A stretch of 64,000 nt of DNA, from positions 124,001 to 188,000 of the forward strand of contig JAXFOG010000021.1 in NCBI GenBank assembly GCA_034180455.1. The letters are read 5' to 3'. Below, one piece after another: positions 57,915 through 64,000 of this stretch. The notes below the pieces were generated by a model. That model saw only the letters and a program-made list of their open reading frames with translations. It had not been told where the DNA came from and ran no database searches. The first letter of the stretch is position 1, and every line of letters starts with the position of its first letter. The stretch is from JAAZPT01 sp034180455 (lineage in GTDB: Bacteria > Bacillota > Clostridia > Christensenellales > Aristaeellaceae). Position numbers and translations under genes: made by a program.

Positions 57915-58534
57915 ATTGTCCTCTCTTTTAAACGATTTTCAATGGTTGTAAGCCTTTGCTCTATATCGTTTAGTCTATATTCTATGTTTGTAGTGCTGTT
58001 TAAGGTGTTGTTATTATCTGACTCTATATGATAAAAGATCATATTTGCATTATCAGGCTTTTTGTATGCAATCCTTTGCTCCTTTGGGCAACCCCTTTGG
58101 CAGACCTTTATAAGTTCTCCAGTAAAATCTTCTACAAGCATCATAACATGGCCGGCCCTCATAAAATTTTTGGGCTTGAATCTATCTGCTCGTATTGGAG
58201 TGAATATAATATCTCCCCTTAAAAGTCCAGAAGGATCACTCTGTGATACTGCTTTTATGCCAGATATACTATTTTTCTTTAGAGCAAGTCTTAAAGACTG
58301 TGCACCTGCCCATGCTCTACCCTTATGGAGATTATGGCACCACCAGTCGGAGTACCTGTCTTCTGACCTTTTCATCATGGCGCCACCAGCGTAAAGACAT
58401 TGGCTTACAAAATTGGCGCAATCGCTAGTGTTTTTGCTGTTATCTGTATCGTATTCGGGAAACTGTGTAGTATCCCAAGCATCAATGTTTTCAAGCGCAT
58501 ATTTGGCTGCTTTATCTCTATCGTAACTCAACAA
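57911..58534 (-). CDS. Amidase_6-type cell-wall amidase of the phage cluster
   Basis: About 208 residues. DCANFVSQCLYAGGAMM (candidate catalytic Cys) and a later His region (AGHVMMLVEDFTGEL) match the amidase_6 family, which is common near phage and sporulation genes. A C-terminal coiled coil (LNDIEQRLTTIENRLK) follows. The start is one of three TTG codons at 58531-58537 after TAGGAG. The in-frame codon at 58576 lies inside the small gene before it and has no ribosome-binding site. It probably degrades peptidoglycan for lysis or entry. Confidence 0.75.
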   Translation of the reverse strand: MLSYDRDKAAKYALENIDAWDTTQFPEYDTDNSKNTSDCANFVSQCLYAGGAMMKRSEDRYSDWWCHNLHKGRAWAGAQSLRLALKKNSISGIKAVSQSDPSGLLRGDIIFTPIRADRFKPKNFMRAGHVMMLVEDFTGELIKVCQRGCPKEQRIAYKKPDNANMIFYHIESDNNNTLNSTTNIEYRLNDIEQRLTTIENRLKERTI

Positions 58535-58655
58535 CAAGGCTCCTATACTGCTCCTCGCTAAGTCTATTAAGTGCAAAGAGCAGATCTATCTTATCTCTAA
58601 GCTCTTCATTTAATCCCTTTAGGGCAATTAATTTTTTTAAAACTTCGTATAACAT
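58518..58655 (-). CDS. XkdX-like 45-residue phage protein
   Basis: Found by reading the gap. TTAGGAGGAA stands before the ATG at 58655, and the frame ends TAG at 58518, overlapping the amidase start region. The sequence MLYEVLKKLIALKGLNEELR with the end LNRLSEEQYRSLV resembles the short XkdX-type proteins that follow tail-fibre genes in many Gram-positive phages. Function unknown, but the position is conserved in such phages. Confidence 0.65.
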   Translation of the reverse strand: MLYEVLKKLIALKGLNEELRDKIDLLFALNRLSEEQYRSLVVELR

Positions 58656-58670
58656 TTATTCCTCCTAAAA

Positions 58671-58979
58671 TTATTTTATATTTTCCATAGCCTTTTCCAA
58701 TTCTTTTTGTACTATGTACTCGCTATTTGCAGTGACGCTATCGCGTATTTTTTCTTGCTCGTCATATAGCTGAAGTATGGCAGGGTCTTCAATAGGCACT
58801 ATCATTTCCCCATAAAACGTTACACCATCGCTTCGCACCCATTTTTCGCCCTGTGGTAGATACCTATATCCACGTATAAGGCGCTTGCCTTTGCCATCAA
58901 AGAATGCGCTTTCGCACGCTCTTAAGCCATCTGCAGACTCTGCATAGCATTTAAAATCTTCATCTATGTATATTTTCAT
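58671..58979 (-). CDS. Phage tail-region protein, XkdW-position
   Basis: 102 residues. KIYIDEDFKCYAESADGLRA, FFDGKGKRLIRGYRYLPQGE, VTFYGEMIVPIED: the type of short accessory protein found between the minor structural protein and XkdX-like genes in Firmicutes phages. C-terminal helix. Probably part of the tail or fibre assembly. Confidence 0.65.
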   Translation of the reverse strand: MKIYIDEDFKCYAESADGLRACESAFFDGKGKRLIRGYRYLPQGEKWVRSDGVTFYGEMIVPIEDPAILQLYDEQEKIRDSVTANSEYIVQKELEKAMENIK

Positions 58980-58986
58980 TAAGCAC

Positions 58987-60840
58987 CTACCTTAATAGTT
59001 CAAATTTGTATGTATCCCAACTGGCTATACCGAATGCGCCTATGTGCTGCATACCGTTTACTTGGCTTATATCTATTTCTAAGAAATTGTTTTCATCTAG
59101 TCCCGTTAGCCTTTTCATAACTGTAAACGCATTACTTGGGTTTGTTGAATTTATATCGTTTAGTATCTCTGGCTTTAATATTCCAAAATGTGCCGCATAT
59201 TGAGCATATTCATATTCCCACAATAGTTTTCCATACATTCTCACTCTGCTGTAATTTGTTATATCTATTTCTTTTGTTGCAATCAGTTTTCTTGATGTGC
59301 TTTGTGGCCTACACTCCACTCTATCAGTTTTGAATACCACAGTCCCATCCTGCAAAGCTTTGCCTATAAGATTTGATTTATTTGCAATATTAGTATTTAT
59401 TAAAATATCTGTTTGCTTTTGCGATAGGCCTATAAATACAAGCATATCGCTATTTTTTATGCTAATGATATTTAGCTTTTTGCCTTGCAAATTTTGGTTT
59501 GAGCGCAGCTCTATGCTACCTTCTGCCCTTGTAATGCTGTAAACTTCGGCACTCTCATCTATCCAAAATATATTGCCGTCACTTTGCAATCTTGTGCTGT
59601 ATAGATTTTCATCATCATAGCTTGAGTCGCTTAAGGCTACTGTGTGATAGTCTAGTCCTTCAGCAAGGGTAGACATTATCTTATTTTTTAGTTTACTGGC
59701 AAGTGGCATATAGACTTCAAAGCCAGGTTCATGAGCATAGCCACCCATGGCAATAGCGTTTTCCTGCACATTCATTAAGCAGTAGGCGCTATCAAGTAAA
59801 AGGTTGTATCGGGCCTCAAAGTATCCATCGCTTAGCACAAGCTGAAGCTCAAAGCTACTTTCTATTGGGAAAGACCCAAATACGCCGTTTGTTTTTTCAC
59901 ACTCAATATCTTTATTAAATAGTTTTAAGTTTGCTTGAAACTCTGGAGAAACACTTATTTCGCCTATTGGCTTTGCATATAGGCCCTCATTTGCAATTTT
60001 GCCACTTGAATTGGCTCGTACAAGCTTGGCATCAGTCATATAAGGGAAAAAGTATGGCTTTACCTTTATACTACGAGTTGCTATCGCCTTTCTGCCCCTT
60101 GTATCCATAGCGCATATAGTTATATCGGTGTTTCCACTTTGCTGTAAAATATCGGACAACAATATATATGTGTTATTGAATTCTTTTACTGTGGATACAC
60201 CATTTATGCTAATATTTGCAAGGCTTGCTCCCCTTGTTGCATGGGCCTTTACAGTAGCTTTTACTCTGCCTATGCGTTCAAAGTAACCTTTAGAGCTAGG
60301 CACCTTATTGTTAAGTGGCGAAAGCTCGATATCGTCTATTACTGGTACAATGCTTTCTGGCACGGAAAGCTTAATCTGCTTGATATCTTCGCCAAATAGC
60401 ACTTCGCCCTGCCAGCTTTGTAATTTTAGTGAAACATACTCGCTATCTGAGTTTTTTACTATATCCACCCACTCTTCTGGCACTGTGAAGCTCATCACTT
60501 CCTGCGCTGCTCCAAGCTCTTTTTCTAGATGCTCGCCGTCGCAATCAATGCTTATGCTCATAGTAAGTCGCAAATTGCTAATATTGCTAATATGCGCTGT
60601 TGCTTCTGCTCCAAATTCGGATGCTTCCACGCTTGTAAAGGTGGCCTTTTGTGTATCGGGGCCTATATAGTAGGCGTTTTTGATATCTGTATAGTAGTCT
60701 TTATTTGCAAAGCCTACATAGAAATATACGCATAGATTATCTTTGTGAGTTAAATTATATACTCCACTAAGATATAGGCTCTGCCCTTTTCCATCTCTAG
60801 GAAAGCACCAACATGGATTAAGTTTTACTATATTTGTCAT
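58987..60840 (-). CDS. Phage minor structural protein (DUF859-like), fibre component
   Basis: 617 residues, beta-rich. Repeats of Ig-like sequence with ...RGRKAIATRSIKVKPYFFPY and the DUF859-type end NVQENAIAMGGYAHEPGFEV, then a C-terminal jelly-roll-like domain ending HIGAFGIASWDTYKFELLR. Two bases after the previous gene. Likely part of the host-binding fibre or baseplate-like structure. Confidence 0.72.
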   Translation of the reverse strand: MTNIVKLNPCWCFPRDGKGQSLYLSGVYNLTHKDNLCVYFYVGFANKDYYTDIKNAYYIGPDTQKATFTSVEASEFGAEATAHISNISNLRLTMSISIDCDGEHLEKELGAAQEVMSFTVPEEWVDIVKNSDSEYVSLKLQSWQGEVLFGEDIKQIKLSVPESIVPVIDDIELSPLNNKVPSSKGYFERIGRVKATVKAHATRGASLANISINGVSTVKEFNNTYILLSDILQQSGNTDITICAMDTRGRKAIATRSIKVKPYFFPYMTDAKLVRANSSGKIANEGLYAKPIGEISVSPEFQANLKLFNKDIECEKTNGVFGSFPIESSFELQLVLSDGYFEARYNLLLDSAYCLMNVQENAIAMGGYAHEPGFEVYMPLASKLKNKIMSTLAEGLDYHTVALSDSSYDDENLYSTRLQSDGNIFWIDESAEVYSITRAEGSIELRSNQNLQGKKLNIISIKNSDMLVFIGLSQKQTDILINTNIANKSNLIGKALQDGTVVFKTDRVECRPQSTSRKLIATKEIDITNYSRVRMYGKLLWEYEYAQYAAHFGILKPEILNDINSTNPSNAFTVMKRLTGLDENNFLEIDISQVNGMQHIGAFGIASWDTYKFELLR

Positions 60841-60842
60841 AT

Positions 60843-62174
60843 TTATCCCCTTAACTTTAGAGTAAGGCCTTTATTTTTCGCCATGAAATCAAAGTAGCCG
60901 TCTTCACTATCGCCTATTGTAAGCAAGTTGCTAAATTCGCCTTGCAATACATATAGCTTGTTATTTGCAAAATATGCTATCTCGGCTCCATTTTGCCTAA
61001 AGCTGAGCCTTTGTGCTGAAAGCAGAACGCTGAAAGGGCTATCGCTCCTACCAAGCTCAAGGCCTTGCTCGCTAAATCTCTGCCATACGCGCACCTCTTT
61101 TTTGTAGGCTTCAAGCGCATCTGCATTTTCTTCTATATCTGAGGCAAGGGTTTTAACCTCCTGCTGAATATAGCTCATAGTCTGCTCTGTGATAGTGCCA
61201 AGCCTTGAATTTAAGTCGCCTGTACTTACCTTGTTTATGATTGACACATTGCTTGATATATCAAGTCCAGCGCCAATATTGCTTTCAAGCTTATCGGCTG
61301 TGATAATGCCAGCTTTAAGGTGTCTTGACTCTATGGTGTCGCCCTTTATTTGCTCACCCGTAATAGTATTTGCGAGTATATTATTTGCAGTGATAGTATT
61401 GCCGGCTATTTCTTTGCCAGTAATGGAGCTAGCGACTATATTGTCGGCTGTTATGCTGCGCTTGGTGATAGCCTTTCCATCTATTGTGGAAGATGACTTT
61501 TCGGAAGTATTATTTTCGGCATTTATAGCTTGCACTATGGAATTTTCGCCCGTGATAACAAGCCTTGCGACCTCCAGCACTCCAGCTGTGATCTTATTTG
61601 CAGTAAGCTCTACTATTTTGGCATCTGTAATGCTAGCGTCTGCTATCTGTGCAGAGCCTACTGCTCCATCTGCAATAAGCGCCTGCTTTATTGCTCCTAT
61701 GGCTATATTGGCAGTATCTACTGCAAGCCTTGCTATCTTGGCGCTTGTGATAGCTGCGTCCTTTATCTTGGCAGAGTTTATCGCTCCATCGCGTATATTG
61801 GCACTATCTACTGCAAGCTCTGCTATTTTGGCATTTGTTATGGCTGAATCTTGAATATTTGCTGTGCCTATGGCAGCAGCTTGGATTTGCGCTGTGCCTA
61901 TGGCTCCATCTTTTATATGGGCTGATTCTATCGCTGCCCTTTTTATTTTGGCAGAGGATATTGCTGCATCCATTATGCGAGCTTCGCCTATCTTGGCATT
62001 TTTTACGCTATCAAGGCTTGCTCCTAGGCTTTCAATAGTGCCATCTTTTTGCTCTATTCTTGCTATATAATCGTTGCTGAAGTTCTGCTCATCTATGTTT
62101 TGCAGAGAAGTATCCAGCCTTCTTGCAAGTCGCCTTACAAATATATCAAGCTCATCTAGTCTGGAGCTACTCAT
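60843..62174 (-). CDS. Phage tail-fibre-type protein with decapeptide repeats
   Basis: 443 residues. Residues 71-190 are twelve perfectly registered 10-residue repeats of the form A-I-x-S/T-A-x-I-x-x-x (AISSAKIKRA, AIESAHIKDG, AIGTAQIQAA and so on). Residues 241-300 carry about six more (ITADNIVASS, ITGKEIAGNT, ITANNILANT). Such regular hydrophobic spacing suggests a beta-helical or trimeric fibre shaft. The C-terminus (about 310-443) is a coiled coil and a small domain ending DGYFDFMAKNKGLTLKLRG. Start overlaps the previous stop by 4 bases. Confidence 0.75.
   Translation of the reverse strand: MSSSRLDELDIFVRRLARRLDTSLQNIDEQNFSNDYIARIEQKDGTIESLGASLDSVKNAKIGEARIMDAAISSAKIKRAAIESAHIKDGAIGTAQIQAAAIGTANIQDSAITNAKIAELAVDSANIRDGAINSAKIKDAAITSAKIARLAVDTANIAIGAIKQALIADGAVGSAQIADASITDAKIVELTANKITAGVLEVARLVITGENSIVQAINAENNTSEKSSSTIDGKAITKRSITADNIVASSITGKEIAGNTITANNILANTITGEQIKGDTIESRHLKAGIITADKLESNIGAGLDISSNVSIINKVSTGDLNSRLGTITEQTMSYIQQEVKTLASDIEENADALEAYKKEVRVWQRFSEQGLELGRSDSPFSVLLSAQRLSFRQNGAEIAYFANNKLYVLQGEFSNLLTIGDSEDGYFDFMAKNKGLTLKLRG
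61275..61454 (-). repeat. Coding tandem repeats, second block
   Basis: Six 30-base units coding ten-residue repeats, residues 241-300 of the fibre protein. Confidence 0.75.
61605..61964 (-). repeat. Coding tandem repeats, first block (12 x 30 bases)
   Basis: Twelve in-frame units coding ten-residue repeats, residues 71-190 of the fibre protein. Units are similar, not identical. Confidence 0.9.
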
Positions 62175-62392
62175 CTGCTAACGCTATTAAAGTAGCGCTC
62201 TCGTATATCCTGTACTGTTTTTTTGGCTGCCTGCTCTTGTAGCTGTGAATTTTCAAGCACTTCTGCCACAAAGTATGGTAGCTTTACTTCCACTCCCCTT
62301 TGAATTAGGTAGCTTTTACCATTTACTGCCACAAAGACATCATCTTGGTAGCGATCTCCATCTTTAAATAGCATTATTGTTCTCATTTTCAT
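62171..62392 (-). CDS. Small phage structural protein, unknown
   Basis: 73 residues. MRTIMLFKDGDRYQDDVFVA, then KSYLIQRGVEVKLPYFVAEV and a helix ending. Beta-then-helix pattern typical of small decoration or connector proteins between capsid and fibre genes. Overlaps its neighbours by 4 bases. Role uncertain. Confidence 0.6.
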   Translation of the reverse strand: MKMRTIMLFKDGDRYQDDVFVAVNGKSYLIQRGVEVKLPYFVAEVLENSQLQEQAAKKTVQDIRERYFNSVSR

Positions 62393-62709
62393 AATACGTC
62401 CTCCACAATAAATATATTTTTACCCACAAGCGTCCTATGCTCTTTGGAAAAATCTCCATCAATAAACGCCTTGCGCATTTGCCTTTCGCTTATAAGCACT
62501 CTTTGTCCTGAGCCAAGGAAATACCAATATATATAGGCACTTTTTTCGGAATAGATATTTAATTCTTCAATAAATTTTGTTTTTTTAACAGGCATAGCAT
62601 GAATTATCTGGCAACTGTGGCGCAGAGATCCAATATCTCTGCAGCCACACCTTTTTGCTACACCACCTTGCACCTTAAATAGCCTTTGATTTATAAAAAC
62701 ATATATCAT
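62389..62709 (-). CDS. Small phage structural protein after the capsid gene
   Basis: 106 residues, no family recognised. It has a short Cys pair (KRCGCRDIGSLRHSC) and a basic middle. Start codon overlaps the capsid stop by one base. Position directly after the capsid gene is typical of a head-completion or decoration protein (inference). Confidence 0.5.
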   Translation of the reverse strand: MIYVFINQRLFKVQGGVAKRCGCRDIGSLRHSCQIIHAMPVKKTKFIEELNIYSEKSAYIYWYFLGSGQRVLISERQMRKAFIDGDFSKEHRTLVGKNIFIVEDVL

Positions 62710-63860
62710 CAGTTGCCCTCTGCTTCGGAAAATTCGCTGGCGCTCTCAATACGAATCATATATTCTTCTACCAAGCGCATAACTGCCTTTGTGGCTTTCC
62801 AGCCTACAGAAGCACGCTGATTTAAAGGATCTTCGCCATAGCCATTCTGCTTTATGATATGCTTTAAGCCACCACCCTCTATTTCTGTTGTGGCATAGGC
62901 ATGGGCGCCAAGCACAAGGGTTATAAAGCAAGATATTCCACCCTTGCCAGTTTCGGCAGGATATATAATATCGCCTTGCTTTGCGCTGATGGACTTATCA
63001 AGTGTAATAGTTTTTCCTGATGCGCTTTCTATGCTGGCAATGCTATCGCCTATGGATATTTTTCTACCTACAAGGCTTGTAATATCCTTTACGCTTTCGC
63101 TGATTGTGATCGTGGCACCGTTTACGCTGGCAACGGATAAGGTCCTTGTGTCGGCAAGGTCTTTGCTACGCAATACTTTTGCCTCGCTTGATACTACAAA
63201 GCGCACATTACCTATCTTTCCAATTTCACCCTCATAAATATTTTTAGGCTGAGCATACTTATGTATATCCATCCATTCAGGATTTTTCATAAGGTCATAG
63301 GCAGTATAGGGATGCACGATAGCAATATAGCTACCATCAATAGTATCGGCATTCATAGCATTAAGCTGAGCTGCAGCCCTATGGAATACTTCGGGAGTAA
63401 GCAAGGAAGTTTTATCAAGTTGATAGCGAGAGAGTGTTTCGCCGTCTTTATTTGGCATATACATTACATTTGTACCGGCGCAAAGCACATCTCTTGTAAT
63501 GCTGTCTAGAGTTCTGCCAGCCTGTGAACCAAGTAGCTTGCTAACTTGCACAAGATTATTGTCTATGGCACTAAGCTTTAGCATATCGCTAAGCACAACA
63601 TAGTCGCCATACTGATCCACCTGAGCAGTTTTGGCAGTAACTTCAATGGCTCTGCCCTCTGGTGTTACGCCCTCGGTAAGTGGCTTTTTTGCCTTTGGAA
63701 GACTGGAATAGCGTCTAAACTGTATAGTTTTACCATTGTTTTTGGGGATAGGGTACTTGTCACCAAAGGCATCATATACAAGCTTTGGCTCGGCATTGTC
63801 TATAAGTGTTTTTTCATAAAAGGTCTGCATCTGTGGTGATAGGGTTTCAGTAGTGTTCAT
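62709..63860 (-). CDS. Major capsid protein, N4-gp56 family
   Basis: 383 residues. N-terminal sequence QTFYEKTLIDNAEPKLVYDA, then KNNGKTIQFRRYSSLPKAKK and GDYVVLSDMLKLSAIDNNLV, with C-terminal ATTEIEGGGLKHIIKQNGYG: the pattern of N4-gp56-family major capsid proteins (HK97-fold-type). AAAGGAGAT before the ATG. The scaffold-like gene is directly upstream. This is the anchor call for the whole 56.9-64 kb block being phage-derived. Confidence 0.88.
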   Translation of the reverse strand: MNTTETLSPQMQTFYEKTLIDNAEPKLVYDAFGDKYPIPKNNGKTIQFRRYSSLPKAKKPLTEGVTPEGRAIEVTAKTAQVDQYGDYVVLSDMLKLSAIDNNLVQVSKLLGSQAGRTLDSITRDVLCAGTNVMYMPNKDGETLSRYQLDKTSLLTPEVFHRAAAQLNAMNADTIDGSYIAIVHPYTAYDLMKNPEWMDIHKYAQPKNIYEGEIGKIGNVRFVVSSEAKVLRSKDLADTRTLSVASVNGATITISESVKDITSLVGRKISIGDSIASIESASGKTITLDKSISAKQGDIIYPAETGKGGISCFITLVLGAHAYATTEIEGGGLKHIIKQNGYGEDPLNQRASVGWKATKAVMRLVEEYMIRIESASEFSEAEGN

Positions 63861-63870
63861 ATTATCTCCT

Positions 63871-64000
63871 TTATAATCTAATTATTTCTCCACGCTCGGC
63901 TCTTCTAATAAGCTCCTCACGTTGTTTTTTGCTCATTGATAGCGAAATATCGCCGTGACTATCGCTATGTGCTGCTGCCTCCTCTGGTCTTGCAAGATTC
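63871..64000 (-). CDS. C-terminal end of a scaffold-like phage protein (partial)
   Basis: Runs off the right edge. The visible 42 residues end ISLSMSKKQREELIRRAERG followed by EIIRL, a Lys/Arg/Glu helix like those ending scaffold proteins that precede phage capsid genes. The stop TAA is 10 bases before the capsid ATG. The start lies outside the window. Confidence 0.65.
   Translation of the reverse strand, partial: NLARPEEAAAHSDSHGDISLSMSKKQREELIRRAERGEIIRL

Noticed and set aside
58535..58576. Longer TTG start for the amidase
   Set aside because: It lies inside the XkdX-like gene with no ribosome-binding site.

Overview
The window is low-GC, AT-rich bacterial DNA with strong AGGAGG ribosome-binding sites, frequent ATA codons, LPXTG-like sorting signals, an LL-diaminopimelate aminotransferase (DapL) lysine branch and several anaerobe-type enzymes. 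This fits a monoderm member of the Clostridia, probably an uncultured or gut lineage. I cannot fix the genus. No rRNA, insertion sequence, integrase or CRISPR array was seen. The right end (about 56.9-64 kb) is a phage-type structural operon that runs off the window.

Layout. 0-4 kb (minus): frr, a 70-residue ORF, uppS, cdsA, a TPR protein and a DUF4037 protein, all overlapping or nearly so (translation recycling plus isoprenoid and phospholipid precursors). 4.1-8.1 kb (plus): dapF-dapL, a 34-residue membrane peptide coupled to a DUF4230 protein, a cytidylate-kinase-like protein and an orphan winged-helix protein. 8.4-18.5 kb: three related sortase-anchored surface proteins (one single-module, two double-module) surrounding ferritin-ZIP transporter and a MerR/TipAS regulator. 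18.5-23.6 kb: WYL regulator, GH13 amylosucrase-like enzyme, PPK2 and an AraC regulator. 23.7-24.6 kb: five tRNAs on minus (Val-Asp-Phe-Gly-Cys) and two on plus (fMet, Met). 25.1-31 kb: a HesB-like/rhodanese/Gate-membrane operon, then aconitase-X large and small subunits with an Old-Yellow-Enzyme/2-enoate-reductase-type flavoenzyme. 31-39 kb (minus): UDG, a formate/nitrite-type channel, and the complete phosphate operon pstS-pstC-pstA-pstB-phoU-phoB-phoR. 39-45 kb: AI-2E-type exporter family protein, GH31 glucosidase, hemolysin-III-like protein and an arsR-arsP-thioredoxin operon. 45-56.9 kb: secreted proteins, two GT-C-like membrane paralogues, 5-formyl-THF cyclo-ligase, a tandem gene duplication with a broken glycosylase fragment, a deoxyinosine glycosylase and a sortase-like/C39 fusion. 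56.9-64 kb: phage structural genes with an N4-gp56 family capsid.

Most striking observations: (1) PstS is circularly permuted. The signal peptide is followed by the canonical C-terminal half and then by the canonical N-terminal half. (2) A secreted protein fuses a class-B sortase-like domain that has lost the catalytic His and Cys to an intact-looking C39-type cysteine peptidase domain. (3) Five copies of an undescribed-looking ~430-residue surface module carry conserved Lys, Glu and Asn at places that suggest an intramolecular isopeptide bond. (4) A ~1.24-kb tandem duplication left its second gene without a promoter while the first lost its terminator, and it stranded a 3' fragment of the neighbouring DNA-glycosylase gene. 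(5) Aconitase-X is paired with an enoate-reductase-type flavoenzyme. (6) A family-4-like UDG lacks all four iron-sulfur cysteines. (7) Several small genes (20-57 codons) were found by hand.

All family calls are by eye from motifs; no database search was run.
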